Below are positions 42,819 through 51,921 of a stretch of 64,000 nt of DNA, piece after piece. The position numbers and the translations under genes were made by a program. This stretch comes from Cognataquiflexum nitidum. Its GTDB lineage: Bacteria; Bacteroidota; Bacteroidia; Cytophagales; Cyclobacteriaceae. Under the pieces are notes generated by a model, which had not been told where the DNA came from, did not search any database, and saw only the letters and a list, made by a program, of their open reading frames with translations. The stretch spans positions 124,001-188,000 of the forward strand of contig NZ_JAKZAM010000001.1 in NCBI RefSeq assembly GCF_022538055.1, given 5' to 3'. Position 1 is the first letter of the stretch; the number at the start of each line of letters is the position of its first letter.

Positions 42819-43710
42819 AAGAATGATTTTTGACCTGTTGGATAAAGATTTCTTCCATAGTGGGTAAGATTTCCCTAAAACCCACCACTTCGCCATACTG
42901 CATAAGTTTCGTCAAGGTGCTATTCGGAGAATCCTGACCTAGCGGTATTGAGAATACCGAATTTCCATTTATATTCTGAACATCCCATTTTTCGGGAAGG
43001 GAATCAGAGAATCCAGCGAGAATAACTTCATAAGAATTTGGTCTAAACTGCTGCTTGATTTCTGATAAACGCCCTTCCAAAATTTTATGGGAACGGTGAA
43101 TCATGGCGATTTGATCACAAAGCAACTCCACAGATTCCATCCTGTGTGTAGATAGTACCACTGTAATTCCTTTGTTTTTCAGTTCAATGATTTCATTTTT
43201 AATGATTTCAGCATTTAGGGGGTCAAAACCTGAGAAAGGTTCATCCAAAATCAACAATTCAGGCTCATGGATTATGGTCGAAATAAATTGCACTTTTTGT
43301 GCCATACCTTTGGAAAGATCATCGATTCTTTTGTCCTTCCAAGAGCTGATATCCATTTTCTTTAACCAATAGGAAACCCGTTCTTTGGCCAAAGATGCCG
43401 GCATATCTTTCAGCCTTGCGAAATAAACCAATTGATCCCAAACCTTCATTTTTTTATATAGGCCTCTTTCTTCAGGCAAATATCCAATTTGGGAGATGTG
43501 CTTTGGCTGAAGGATTACCCCATTGAAAAAAACTTCTCCAGAATCTCCTTCGATGATTTGGTTAATAATTCTGATCAAAGTGGTTTTTCCTGCGCCATTT
43601 GGACCTAGAAGACCAAAAATCCCACCCTTTGGAATCGTCAAACTGATGTCGCTTAGGGCCTTTTGGTTCCCATATTTTTTGGTGAGATTTCGGATTTCAA
43701 GAATTTCCAA
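42811..43710 (-). CDS. ABC transporter ATP-binding protein (NatA-like)
   Basis: A 299-residue ATPase. Walker A GLLGPNGAGKTTLIR, signature DLSKGMAQKVQ, Walker B LLILDEPFSGFD and the His switch LSTHRMESVE are intact. The C-terminal 70 residues (PNSYEVILAGFSDSL) are the extension seen in NatA-type exporters. The start codon is TTG at 43710; there is no ATG in frame upstream. Pairs with the ABC-2 permease, with which it overlaps by eight bases. Confidence 0.9.
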   Translation of the reverse strand: MEILEIRNLTKKYGNQKALSDISLTIPKGGIFGLLGPNGAGKTTLIRIINQIIEGDSGEVFFNGVILQPKHISQIGYLPEERGLYKKMKVWDQLVYFARLKDMPASLAKERVSYWLKKMDISSWKDKRIDDLSKGMAQKVQFISTIIHEPELLILDEPFSGFDPLNAEIIKNEIIELKNKGITVVLSTHRMESVELLCDQIAMIHRSHKILEGRLSEIKQQFRPNSYEVILAGFSDSLPEKWDVQNINGNSVFSIPLGQDSPNSTLTKLMQYGEVVGFREILPTMEEIFIQQVKNHSYE

Positions 43711-43756
43711 GGTTGAATGTGTTTTGCTTAATTAGAAAAAAAATAGGTTTGCTTTA

Positions 43757-44644
43757 TTACTTTATGGTAACTGAACCCACTGATACATCAATATTGAAGC
43801 TCATGAGGTTTTCACTATTTTCTCTGTAGGCTTTGCTTGCATAGGTATTATTGCCGAGGTCTTTTAAGTACTTTGGGATATATGTCCTGCACATGGGTGT
43901 GGAGGTTATTTTCAGGATATAAGGATGATTTTCACTTGGCAGCTGAAGGTTTACTTTTCCTACCCCGACCATGGCTTTGATATTACATGATTCAGCCATT
44001 TTATCAGAAAAAGAAAGATTCAATGTGCCATAATTGGATTCAAAAATCATTTCTTTGGCATTGGTGAAATTGAGATTTGTTGCTTCCAGGTTTCCCATAT
44101 TAATGGTCACAGAAAGGGTATCCATTTTTACTGAATTAGCAAAATTTTTACTGTATTCCAGTTTTATATCAGCACTAGTAGATTTGATAAGACAATTTGA
44201 AATTGGCAAATGGGAAAGGTCAAATGAAGCTAAACCAATCCCAAAGTAAAAATGAAGGTTATATAGATTGTGAGAATTGAGACCTACATTCCATTTGTGA
44301 TCAAAATCCTCGTTTGAGCTTGAAAAAAGCTTGTAAGAAAGACTCTTTCCTAAATTTTCAGATTCAACATTTCTGTGTGAAAGATTGGCAAATAAAACCT
44401 GATCCTTTATCCTGTAAGAGAATGAAGGAAGGATATTCACTTTGTTGAGTTCTGATTGGATTGTCAAAGGCCCATCTATCTGATCCCTTTTGATGGAAGA
44501 TATTCCTTTATAAACGTTGAAATCTAAATATACTAGGTTGTAGCCGCTTTTATCCTCGACTTTGAACTCCTTAGTAATTTGGGCATCGGACCAAGACGTA
44601 CTCCCCAGAACCAATCCAATTAGTAAGCAAAATTTGTTCAGCAT
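43757..44644 (-). CDS. Exported beta-rich protein of unknown function
   Basis: A 295-residue protein with signal peptide (LNKFCLLIGLVLGSTSWSDAQ). The second half is a series of short strands, DIKLEYSKNF, SVTINMGNLEATNL, MIFESNYGTLNLSFS, GVGKVNLQLPSENH, SFNIDVSVGSVTIK, that looks like the toast-rack or DUF4097-like adhesin folds. I recognise no named family. It lies 46 bases upstream of the natA-like gene on the same strand and downstream of dnaJ. Confidence 0.65.
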   Translation of the reverse strand: MLNKFCLLIGLVLGSTSWSDAQITKEFKVEDKSGYNLVYLDFNVYKGISSIKRDQIDGPLTIQSELNKVNILPSFSYRIKDQVLFANLSHRNVESENLGKSLSYKLFSSSNEDFDHKWNVGLNSHNLYNLHFYFGIGLASFDLSHLPISNCLIKSTSADIKLEYSKNFANSVKMDTLSVTINMGNLEATNLNFTNAKEMIFESNYGTLNLSFSDKMAESCNIKAMVGVGKVNLQLPSENHPYILKITSTPMCRTYIPKYLKDLGNNTYASKAYRENSENLMSFNIDVSVGSVTIK

Positions 44645-44691
44645 ACGGTAAGGTTACGGCGATCAATTTAAAAGGTTATTAAAGGTATAAA

Positions 44692-44716
44692 AAAAGCCGG
44701 ATTTTCATCCGGCTGC
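44692..44716 (-). terminator. Terminator of dnaJ
   Basis: AGCCGGAT/ATCCGGCT stem (44695-44702, 44707-44714) followed by a T-rich tract on the minus strand. Confidence 0.8.
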
Positions 44717-44723
44717 AAGTTTT

Positions 44724-45830
44724 TTAGAAAAATTCTTTCATTTTGTCAAAGAAGCTTTTTTCTGATTTTCCCGGATCTGGCTTAAAGTTTTCGGAATTTT
44801 TCAGATTTTCTAGAATTTGTCGCTCATCTTTTGAAAGCTGTTTGGGGGTCCAGACATTTACTTGGATCAATTGATCTCCCCGGCTATATCCATTGATGTC
44901 TTTTATTCCTTTTCCTTTCAGCCTCAACATTTTGCCACTTTGCGTCCCCGGATCAAGTTTGATTTTTACTTTCCCTTCAATGGTGGGTACCTCAATTTGA
45001 GATCCTAATGCCGCGTCAATAAAACTCACATACAGTTCAAAGATGACATCGTTTCCGTTTCTTTGGAGTACATCATCTTCAATCTCCTCAATAACGATAA
45101 GTAAATCGCCGGGAACGCCTCCAGCTGTTTCGTTTCCTTTACCAGACATACTGAGTTGCATGCCATCAGCGACCCCAGCAGGGATGTTGATCGATATAAC
45201 TTCTTCTTTCAGAATAAGTCCTCTGATGTCTGCCTCAGCTGGTTTTTTATCTACAATCTGGCCATTTCCACCACATACATGACAAGCGCTGGCAGAAACC
45301 ATCTGACCAAGCATCGTATTGACAACTTTTTTGATTTGCCCTGAACCTTGACAGGTCGAACAATTTTTGAAAGTAACCCCATCCGCAAGGACATGGCGTT
45401 TTACTTTGATTTTCTTTTCTACTCCGTTGGCAATTTCTCTAAGGTTCATTTTTAATTTCACCCTGAGATTAGTTCCTTTTTTTACTCTTCTTCCTCCTCT
45501 GTTTCCTCCAAAAAATGAATCGAAGCCGCCACCACCAAAAATATCGCCAAATTGAGAGAAAATATCATCCATATTCATGCCGCCTCCTCCGTAGCCTCCG
45601 TTTCCACCAAGACCTTGATGACCAAATTGGTCATACCTTTGACGCTTTTCTGGATTACTCAAGACCTCATAGGCTTCCGCAGCTTCTTTGAATTTGTCTT
45701 CTGCCTCAGGATTATCGGGATTTTTATCTGGATGATATTGTATTGCAAGCTTTCTGTAAGCCTTTTTTATTTCCTCAGGAGTGGCACTTTTTGTTACCCC
45801 CAAAATTTCATAATAGTCTCTTTTTGCCAT
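44724..45830 (-). CDS. dnaJ: Chaperone protein DnaJ (reduced zinc-finger form)
   Basis: Co-chaperone of DnaK. The 368-residue protein has a J-domain with HPD (33-35), a Gly/Phe-rich linker (about 75-110), a zinc-binding domain with only two CxxCxGxG motifs, CSTCQGSG (C157/C160) and CHVCGGNG (C183/C186), instead of four, and the two beta-barrel client domains. Spacing suggests motifs 2 and 3 of the standard set survive, i.e. one zinc centre. It follows grpE by nine bases on the same strand. Confidence 0.95.
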   Translation of the reverse strand: MAKRDYYEILGVTKSATPEEIKKAYRKLAIQYHPDKNPDNPEAEDKFKEAAEAYEVLSNPEKRQRYDQFGHQGLGGNGGYGGGGMNMDDIFSQFGDIFGGGGFDSFFGGNRGGRRVKKGTNLRVKLKMNLREIANGVEKKIKVKRHVLADGVTFKNCSTCQGSGQIKKVVNTMLGQMVSASACHVCGGNGQIVDKKPAEADIRGLILKEEVISINIPAGVADGMQLSMSGKGNETAGGVPGDLLIVIEEIEDDVLQRNGNDVIFELYVSFIDAALGSQIEVPTIEGKVKIKLDPGTQSGKMLRLKGKGIKDINGYSRGDQLIQVNVWTPKQLSKDERQILENLKNSENFKPDPGKSEKSFFDKMKEFF

Positions 45831-45839
45831 ATTTCTTGA

Positions 45840-46406
45840 TTATGCTCCAATAACAACTTTAGCAAACCTGATGACCTTATCTCCAAGGGTATATCCGTTT
45901 TCAATAACATCGATTACCTTTCCTTTCATTTCTTCATTTGGGGAAGCGATTTGTGTGATTGCCTCTTGTGTCTCTGCATCAAATGGCTTTCCCACGAGAC
46001 TTTCCATTGGTTTAAGGCCCTTTTGCTCTAATATTCTCAATAGTTTATGAAAAACAAGTTGGTTGCCTTCTCTTACCTTTGAGGCATCAGTTTCATTCTG
46101 ATGGGCCCTGAATGCCCTTTCAAAATCGTCGACTACAGGAAGTATTTCGGTCATCAAATCTTCAGAAGCCGTCTTGATAAGATCAATCCGTTCCTTTGCC
46201 GTTCTTCTTCTGTAATTTTCAAATTCGGAGTAAAGCCTTAAATATTTATCTTTCAGTTCGGCTACTTCTTTTACTAATTTTTCTTCTTGAGAAGTATCTG
46301 CTTTTCCAGTATATTCTTTTTGATCTTCATTAACAACCTGTTCTTCTTGCGTTCCTTGTTCTTCAGAAGCAATTGGATCCTCATTGAATATTTGTTTTTC
46401 CTCCAT
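45840..46406 (-). CDS. grpE: Nucleotide exchange factor GrpE
   Basis: Exchange factor for DnaK. 188 residues: an acidic/Gln-rich disordered start (about 1-40), a long coiled helix (LVKEVAELKDKYLRLYSEFENYRRRTAKE), and a C-terminal beta domain (GLKPMESLVGKPFDAETQEAI, VIDVIENGYTLGDKVIRFAKVVIG) that grips DnaK. The dnaJ gene follows at nine bases; dnaK itself is not in the window, so the operon is split. Confidence 0.95.
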   Translation of the reverse strand: MEEKQIFNEDPIASEEQGTQEEQVVNEDQKEYTGKADTSQEEKLVKEVAELKDKYLRLYSEFENYRRRTAKERIDLIKTASEDLMTEILPVVDDFERAFRAHQNETDASKVREGNQLVFHKLLRILEQKGLKPMESLVGKPFDAETQEAITQIASPNEEMKGKVIDVIENGYTLGDKVIRFAKVVIGA

Positions 46407-46480
46407 TTTTTATTTCGAAATTTGACTTTTTATTTTCTATCAATTTTTTTGCCAAGGGCTCAAAACTGACAACTTGGCAT

Positions 46481-47476
46481 TTATTGGCCATTGATGGCCT
46501 GCCAAAGCATATCTTTCAATTTGTCAAGATTATATCCAGAGACTGATGAAATGAATATCCAATCGAGGTCTCTAGGGACTTCTTTTTTCATTTGTTCTAT
46601 CAACTCCTCATCTAACATATCTGCCTTTGTAATGGCTAATAACCTTTTTTTATCCAACAATTCCGGGTTATATTTTTGGAGTTCTCCAATAAGGATTTTA
46701 TACTGCTCTTTGATATTGTCGGAATCTGCCGGTATCATAAACAATAAAATAGAGTTTCGCTCTATATGCCTTAAAAATCTCAGCCCTAAACCTTTGCCTT
46801 CAGCCGCACCTTCAATTATCCCGGGAATGTCAGCCATGACAAATGACTTTTCATCCCTGTATGGAATTACACCGAGATTGGGTACCAAAGTAGTAAAAGG
46901 ATAATCACCGATTTCAGGCCGTGCGGCAGATATGCTGGATAGGAGAGTTGACTTTCCTGCATTTGGAAATCCTACCAATCCCACATCTGCCAATAATTTG
47001 AGTTCAAGAATTATCCATTCTTCAATTCCCTCTTCCCCAGGCTGTGCAAAATGAGGAGCTTGGTTGGTTGCAGTCTTGAAATGATCGTTTCCCAAACCAC
47101 CCCTTCCGCCTCTTGAGAGGATAACTTCCTGTCCTTCTTCAGTTATTTCAAACCTTGTCTGGAAAGTTTCAGCATCTTTTGCGATCGTTCCAAGAGGAAC
47201 CTCGAGGATTATATCTTTTCCGTCTCTTCCTTTTCTTCTTCCCCCTTCACCTCCTTTACCTTCCTCGGCTATAACATGTTTTTTATATTTCAAATGGAGC
47301 AATGTCCATACTTGGGTGCTTCCTTTCAATATAATATGCCCCCCTCTTCCGCCGTCACCTCCATCAGGTCCGCCTTTCGGTACATGTTTTTCTCTTCGAA
47401 AATGTACCGAACCTGCTCCTCCTGCGCCTGATCTGGAACAGAATTTTACGTAATCTATAAAGTTGGGATCTGCCAC
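46481..47476 (-). CDS. obgE: GTPase ObgE/CgtA
   Basis: Ribosome assembly and stress GTPase. The 331-residue protein has the Gly-rich Obg domain (1-158, [26 protein letters not shown]) and the G domain with [11 protein letters not shown] (G1), FTTLVPNLG (switch), [11 protein letters not shown] (G3), ITKADM (G4). It lacks the OCT extension. The start is a GTG at 47476 (GTG GCA GAT CCC), with no ATG in frame upstream. Preceded by adk with its own terminator. Confidence 0.95.
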   Translation of the reverse strand: MADPNFIDYVKFCSRSGAGGAGSVHFRREKHVPKGGPDGGDGGRGGHIILKGSTQVWTLLHLKYKKHVIAEEGKGGEGGRRKGRDGKDIILEVPLGTIAKDAETFQTRFEITEEGQEVILSRGGRGGLGNDHFKTATNQAPHFAQPGEEGIEEWIILELKLLADVGLVGFPNAGKSTLLSSISAARPEIGDYPFTTLVPNLGVIPYRDEKSFVMADIPGIIEGAAEGKGLGLRFLRHIERNSILLFMIPADSDNIKEQYKILIGELQKYNPELLDKKRLLAITKADMLDEELIEQMKKEVPRDLDWIFISSVSGYNLDKLKDMLWQAINGQ

Positions 47477-47496
47477 TTTTTCTAAATGTTTTAAAC

Positions 47497-47524
47497 AAAA
47501 ATGGCTAAGCTTGAAGGCTTAGCC
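47497..47524 (-). terminator. Terminator of adk
   Basis: GGCTAAGC (47503-47510) and GCTTAGCC (47517-47524) stem, followed on the minus strand by a TTTTTG tract. Confidence 0.72.
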
Positions 47525-47561
47525 GGATAATCTTCCCTACAAAGGTAAGAAATAATCAGAA

Positions 47562-48134
47562 TTAGTATTGGTCAATCACTTTTGTAATGTCAGCAAAAAT
47601 ACCTTCTATGGTTCCGACACCATTTATCTTGGTGAATTTCCCTTGTTTTTCATAATATTCAGCAACAGGAAGGGTTTCGTCAAGATATACCTTGATCCTA
47701 GTCTCAATTTTAGCTTCATCCTGGTCATCGGTTCTCCCGGAAGTTTTCCCTCTTTCTCTAATTCTCTCTTTAAGTACATCTTCTGCCACCTCGAGTGCGA
47801 TCATCCCTGAAATTTTGATTTGGTTTTTCTCCATTAATTTATCCAAAGCTTCAGCTTGCGCCACAGTCCTCGGAAATCCGTCAAAAATAAAACCATTTGT
47901 TTCAGGAGTATTGGCGATTTTATCATCAACCATTCCAATGACGACTTCATCAGGCACTAGCCTTCCCTCATCCATAAATTTTCTGGCAAGTTTTCCAAGT
48001 TCGGTACCTTCGCCTAGGTGTTTTCTGAATAAATCTCCCGTAGATAAATGGGTAAGCTTATATTTTGAAATAATATTTTCACTTTGGGTTCCTTTGCCAG
48101 CCCCCGGAGGGCCAAATAATACAATATTGAGCAT
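47562..48134 (-). CDS. adk: Adenylate kinase (short form)
   Basis: Interconverts ATP, AMP and ADP. 190 residues, the short form with a minimal LID and no zinc knuckle, as usual in Bacteroidota. P-loop GPPGAGKGTQS, AMP site TGDLFRKHLGEGTELGK, FDGFPRTVAQAE, RGKTSGRTDDQDEAKIETR. The ATG at 48134 gives MLNIVLFGPPGAGKG. Followed by obgE after a terminator; hpt lies 27 bases upstream. Confidence 0.96.
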   Translation of the reverse strand: MLNIVLFGPPGAGKGTQSENIISKYKLTHLSTGDLFRKHLGEGTELGKLARKFMDEGRLVPDEVVIGMVDDKIANTPETNGFIFDGFPRTVAQAEALDKLMEKNQIKISGMIALEVAEDVLKERIRERGKTSGRTDDQDEAKIETRIKVYLDETLPVAEYYEKQGKFTKINGVGTIEGIFADITKVIDQY

Positions 48135-48161
48135 ATTCTGATCTAATTAATATGTTTATAC

Positions 48162-48689
48162 TTATTTCAATTGATAGATTTCAGGAAGATTTCTACCCAA
48201 TCCATCAAAGTCCAATCCATATCCTACGACAAACTTATTAGGAATTTCGTATCCTATGTAATTAATATTGATAGGATATGCTAAAGCATCAGGCTTAAAA
48301 AGCAATGTCGCTATAGCTATTTTTTTTGGGCTTTCTTTTTTTATCATTTCCAAAAGATAATTCATACTCAACCCCGTGTCAATAATGTCCTCAACAATTA
48401 TAACTGACCTATTTTTTAAATCAATATCAAGGCCAAGCAGATTTCTGACATTTCCCGTTGAGCTTGTACCTGAATAGGAGGAGATTTTGACAAAGGAAAC
48501 CTCCAAAGGGATTGAGATGGATTTTGCCAAATCTGAGAGAAATATGAAAGAACCGTTAAGTATACCAAGTAAAACTGGACAATCTTCTTTGAAATCCTTA
48601 GAAATTTCACCTCCAATTTCACCAACTCTCTGGGTTAGAGAATTTGCCGTAATATAAGGAACAAATATTTTGTCTTTAATTGATATCAT
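48162..48689 (-). CDS. hpt: Hypoxanthine phosphoribosyltransferase
   Basis: Purine salvage, PRPP plus hypoxanthine or guanine. 175 residues from the ATG at 48689; an upstream ATG at 48755 would add 22 residues that do not fit the family. The PRPP loop VIIVEDIIDTGLSMNYLLE, the early SY/EVSFVKISSYSGT flexible loop and the purine-specific KFVVGYGLDFDGLGRNLP near the end are present. Lies directly upstream of adk. Confidence 0.92.
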   Translation of the reverse strand: MISIKDKIFVPYITANSLTQRVGEIGGEISKDFKEDCPVLLGILNGSFIFLSDLAKSISIPLEVSFVKISSYSGTSSTGNVRNLLGLDIDLKNRSVIIVEDIIDTGLSMNYLLEMIKKESPKKIAIATLLFKPDALAYPININYIGYEIPNKFVVGYGLDFDGLGRNLPEIYQLK

Positions 48690-48772
48690 AAGATCAAATA
48701 AAAATGCCCTTTTTTCAAGGGCAGGGCAAATATAAAAAAAAAGATTCCTCTTCATCTAATTTATTGTGAATA

Positions 48773-49708
48773 CTATAATCTCTTCATCAAATATTTATAA
48801 AAGTCAATCATGTTTTGTAAATCCTTCAGGGAAACTTTCTCATATGGAGTATGTACATTATCCTCAGGTGCCCCGATAAAACACCAGTCTATTGGGTAAG
48901 GAGAAAATTGAATTTCACGACCGTCACTTCCCCCTATACCTTCTACTTCCAATTGGAAAGGAATTCCACTTTCATCAGCAAGTTTGAGTATTTTTTCTAG
49001 AAATTTTTTTCTTGGTATATATTTGTCTCTAATGGAAATAGCCACTCCACCATGATGATGGACTCCCTCTGTGACCCATGTAATGTCAGAAATCAGTGCG
49101 TATTTTATTGGTGCCAACTCCTGAATAAAGCGAAGTAAAAAGGGAATGCTTCCTCCTCCGTGTTCTTCATAAGTTGAAAATACAATCCAACCATTTTCCA
49201 GATCCTCACATAATTTTAAGCAGTTGTAAATACCTAGCCTATTGTCTAAATAGGCTGCTTGGATAAATTCATCGTCTATGACTATGGATTGTTCATAGGA
49301 TAGCAAGGTCCCCCTTTCTATGGCTCTTGGGAAATCATGAAAAACAAAATCGTCATTCAAAACTATTTTACAGGAAATAGGCCCTAGCCTGTCTTCTCCA
49401 ACAAGTCTTATCCCTTCGTCAATTTCTGGCCCGCCAATAGGTAAAAGTTGGTTTTCATATCTTGTCGTAAACCCGATTGTATCGATGTGTGCAAACACAG
49501 CAGTTTTGGGATTTCCAAATTTAAGTAACAGACAGTCATGTAAATCCTCTCCAAAATATATTTCAGGCTGAACATTCCAAGTATATTTGCGTTTGTTAAT
49601 ATATTCGAGTAGAAAATTTCTCATAGGTGTTTCATTTCCGGAAACACTGTTTATCTTTAAAAGATCAATAAGTAACTCTGACATAGATTTATTTATTTCC
49701 AATACCAT
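48773..49708 (-). CDS. M42 family metallopeptidase (cellulase/aminopeptidase-like)
   Basis: A 311-residue di-metal aminopeptidase: FAHIDTIGF (His), AAYLDNRLGIY (bridging Asp), STYEEHGGGS (Glu pair), SDITWVTEG (Asp), VHTPYEKV (His) match the M42 metal and catalytic residues. Shorter than typical (350-360) because it lacks part of the dimerisation domain insert. No signal peptide, so cytoplasmic. Start ATG at 49708; a second ATG eight codons later (49684) is also possible. Divergent from the ompA-like gene. Confidence 0.85.
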   Translation of the reverse strand: MVLEINKSMSELLIDLLKINSVSGNETPMRNFLLEYINKRKYTWNVQPEIYFGEDLHDCLLLKFGNPKTAVFAHIDTIGFTTRYENQLLPIGGPEIDEGIRLVGEDRLGPISCKIVLNDDFVFHDFPRAIERGTLLSYEQSIVIDDEFIQAAYLDNRLGIYNCLKLCEDLENGWIVFSTYEEHGGGSIPFLLRFIQELAPIKYALISDITWVTEGVHHHGGVAISIRDKYIPRKKFLEKILKLADESGIPFQLEVEGIGGSDGREIQFSPYPIDWCFIGAPEDNVHTPYEKVSLKDLQNMIDFYKYLMKRL

Positions 49709-49771
49709 TAAATTGTGAATTGATTAAAAATCAAAAAGAATTTTGGTATAGTTTTAAAATATTAATATACA

Positions 49772-49801
49772 TTTGTGAATAGTTAAAAGTTTATAAATTT
49801 G
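49772..49801 (+). promoter_or_regulatory. Bacteroidota promoter of the ompA-like gene
   Basis: TTTG at 49772-49775 and TAAATTTG at 49794-49801, 18 bases apart: both elements of the Bacteroidota -33/-7 promoter. The 5' leader of about 45 bases is A/T rich (ACAAAAAATTTTTTATT), a hallmark of highly expressed Bacteroidota genes that lack a Shine-Dalgarno site. Confidence 0.8.
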
Positions 49802-49850
49802 CAGTCAAATCAATTAAACACCTAAAAATCTGAACAAAAAATTTTTTATT

Positions 49851-51131
49851 ATGAAAAAAATATTACTATCTACAATTATGGCGGGCTGTTTAGCTTTAGG
49901 AGTTAACGCCCAGGACGACTTTAATAAGTGGTCTTTAGAGCTCAATGGAGGTTTCAACAAACCGATGGCTCCTTTGTCACCTGGATATTTCTCACCTACG
50001 TTAAATCTTGGTCATGTTGACTTTGGAGTTAGGTATATGTTCAATGACAAATTTGGTGCAAAACTGGATTATGGTTTGGGTTCATTCAGTGAATCCGGAA
50101 AAGACAATAACCCTGCGTTTTCTACAAGTTATTACAGATTAAACCTTCAAGGTATTGCTAACCTAGGTAGAATCATGAAATTTGAATCCTTTACTAGAAG
50201 GGTCAATTTGCTTGGTCACTTAGGAGCAGGTATTGGACAGGTAAGACATGATGGTCCTCCTATTACATTCGATGATAATGTTTACAACATTATTACAGGT
50301 TTGACCACTCAAATCAAACTTTCTGAAAGAATTGCCCTTACAGGAGATATCAGCACTATCCTCAATGGAAGACAGACTGTTACTTTTGATGGTAACACAA
50401 ATATACAGCCATCAATTGAAAATGGATTTTATGGAACAAATGGTACTTGGTGGACAGGTACTCTAGGTTTGACTTTCTATCTTGGAAAGAGTGCTACTCA
50501 TGCTGACTGGTACGTAGAGGCTGACAAATATGCTACAAAAGCTGAATTGGCTCAACAAATCGGTGAGATTAAAGATATGCTTAAGGATTCTGACGGTGAT
50601 GGTATTCCTGATTACCTTGATAAGGAACCAAACACTCCATCTGGTGCTAGGGTAGATTCTAATGGTAGAACAATTGACTCTGATGGTGACGGAATTCCTG
50701 ATCATTTGGATAAATGTCCGTTTGCTCCGGGTCCTGCTTCAAACAATGGCTGTCCTATAGAGCAAGTGAAAGAAGAAGTTGATTTCTTTAAAAGAGCTAT
50801 CAACGAGAACTATGTAAACGTTTATTACGCTTTTGATTCTGCCAAGCCTCTTGGATTCTCAGCTTCAGCCGTTAATTATGTATCTAACTTCTTAAAAAGA
50901 AATCCTGGAGTGAAGCTAGAAGTTAAAGGTTTTGCTGACGAATTAGGTCCTGAAGACTACAACATGAAGTTATCTGAAAGACGTGCCAAGGCTGTTTATG
51001 AATTATTGATAGCTGCAGGCATTGATTCTTCTAGACTTTCTTACAAAGGTTATGGAGAAGATACAAGCGTTGACAAAAACTCTGCTGATGCAAGACAATT
51101 GTCAAGAAGAGCAAGCTTTGAAGTAAAGTAA
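49851..51131 (+). CDS. OmpA family outer-membrane protein
   Basis: Major envelope protein linking the outer membrane to peptidoglycan. 426 residues: signal peptide (IMAGCLALGVNA), an eight-stranded-type N-terminal barrel (about 25-215), two thrombospondin type 3 repeats (DSDGDGIPDYLDKEP and DSDGDGIPDHLDKCP, calcium-binding), and the C-terminal OmpA domain (YYAFDSAKP, LEVKGFADELGPEDYNMKLSERRAKAV) with the peptidoglycan-binding Asp/Arg pair. Own strong promoter and terminator; expected to be highly expressed. Confidence 0.93.
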   Translation: MKKILLSTIMAGCLALGVNAQDDFNKWSLELNGGFNKPMAPLSPGYFSPTLNLGHVDFGVRYMFNDKFGAKLDYGLGSFSESGKDNNPAFSTSYYRLNLQGIANLGRIMKFESFTRRVNLLGHLGAGIGQVRHDGPPITFDDNVYNIITGLTTQIKLSERIALTGDISTILNGRQTVTFDGNTNIQPSIENGFYGTNGTWWTGTLGLTFYLGKSATHADWYVEADKYATKAELAQQIGEIKDMLKDSDGDGIPDYLDKEPNTPSGARVDSNGRTIDSDGDGIPDHLDKCPFAPGPASNNGCPIEQVKEEVDFFKRAINENYVNVYYAFDSAKPLGFSASAVNYVSNFLKRNPGVKLEVKGFADELGPEDYNMKLSERRAKAVYELLIAAGIDSSRLSYKGYGEDTSVDKNSADARQLSRRASFEVK

Positions 51132-51150
51132 TAATTACCAAATTTATTCA

Positions 51151-51182
51151 AAGCCCGATTCTTAGAATCGGGCTTTTTTTTT
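51151..51182 (+). terminator. Terminator of the ompA-like gene
   Basis: AGCCCGATT (51152-51160) and AATCGGGCT (51166-51174) stem with T8 tail. Confidence 0.88.
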
Positions 51183-51263
51183 GAATATATTTTAAAATTT
51201 TCCTCCTTTTGGTTAATTCAATTATTCCGATATTTGATTGGAGTTAAACTAAAAATTATTGAT

Positions 51264-51914
51264 ATGTTCGTTTTGGAAGATACAAATAGTGTAGCCAATC
51301 ATTTTCTTGCTGAGCTCAGAGACATTAATCATCAAAATGACAGGTTGAAATTTCGTAAAAATCTCGAAAGATTGGGAGAAGTAATGGCCTATGAGATTTC
51401 TAAATCATTTAATTTTCATGAGGTTGAGGTTTTGACCCCTTTAGGGGCAAAAAATACATATTTGATCTATGAAGAACCGGTTTTAATTGCGGTATTGAGA
51501 GCGGCGCTGCCTTTTTACAATGGATTTTTAAATTTTTTTGACAAAGCGGATAGTGGATTTATAGGTGCTTATCGAAAAGAGGAAGGAAGTCAAAATACAG
51601 ATATTGAAATCGAATATTTATATCAGGCTACTCCTGAGATTGATAATAAAAACCTTATTTTAATTGATCCGATGCTTGCAACGGGAAAATCAATAGTAAA
51701 AACAATTGACAACCTTCTTTTGAAGGGAAGTCCTAAAAGTATTCAAATTGTAAGTGTCATCGCTGCTCCTGAAGGGATAGATTTCATAAATCAAAGCATT
51801 AAAGCCCCTTTTAAATTATGGGTCTGTTCTATAGACAAATGCCTAAATGAGCAGTCTTATATTATCCCAGGCCTTGGAGATGCCGGAGATCTTAGTTTTG
51901 GAGATAAGATCTGA
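51264..51914 (+). CDS. upp: Uracil phosphoribosyltransferase
   Basis: Makes UMP from uracil and PRPP. 216 residues from the ATG at 51264; a TTG at 51234 would add ten residues, not family-like. RNDRLKFR-type start (QNDRLKFRKNLERLG), VLIAVLRAALPFYNG, DPMLATGKSIVKTID (PRPP loop) and the C-terminal YIIPGLGDAGDLSFGDKI are complete. The calcium/sodium antiporter gene starts seven bases later. Confidence 0.94.
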   Translation: MFVLEDTNSVANHFLAELRDINHQNDRLKFRKNLERLGEVMAYEISKSFNFHEVEVLTPLGAKNTYLIYEEPVLIAVLRAALPFYNGFLNFFDKADSGFIGAYRKEEGSQNTDIEIEYLYQATPEIDNKNLILIDPMLATGKSIVKTIDNLLLKGSPKSIQIVSVIAAPEGIDFINQSIKAPFKLWVCSIDKCLNEQSYIIPGLGDAGDLSFGDKI

Positions 51915-51921
51915 TAAGTAA

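Noticed and set aside
47692-48141. Plus-strand frame of 149 codons
   Set aside because: Antisense shadow of adk.
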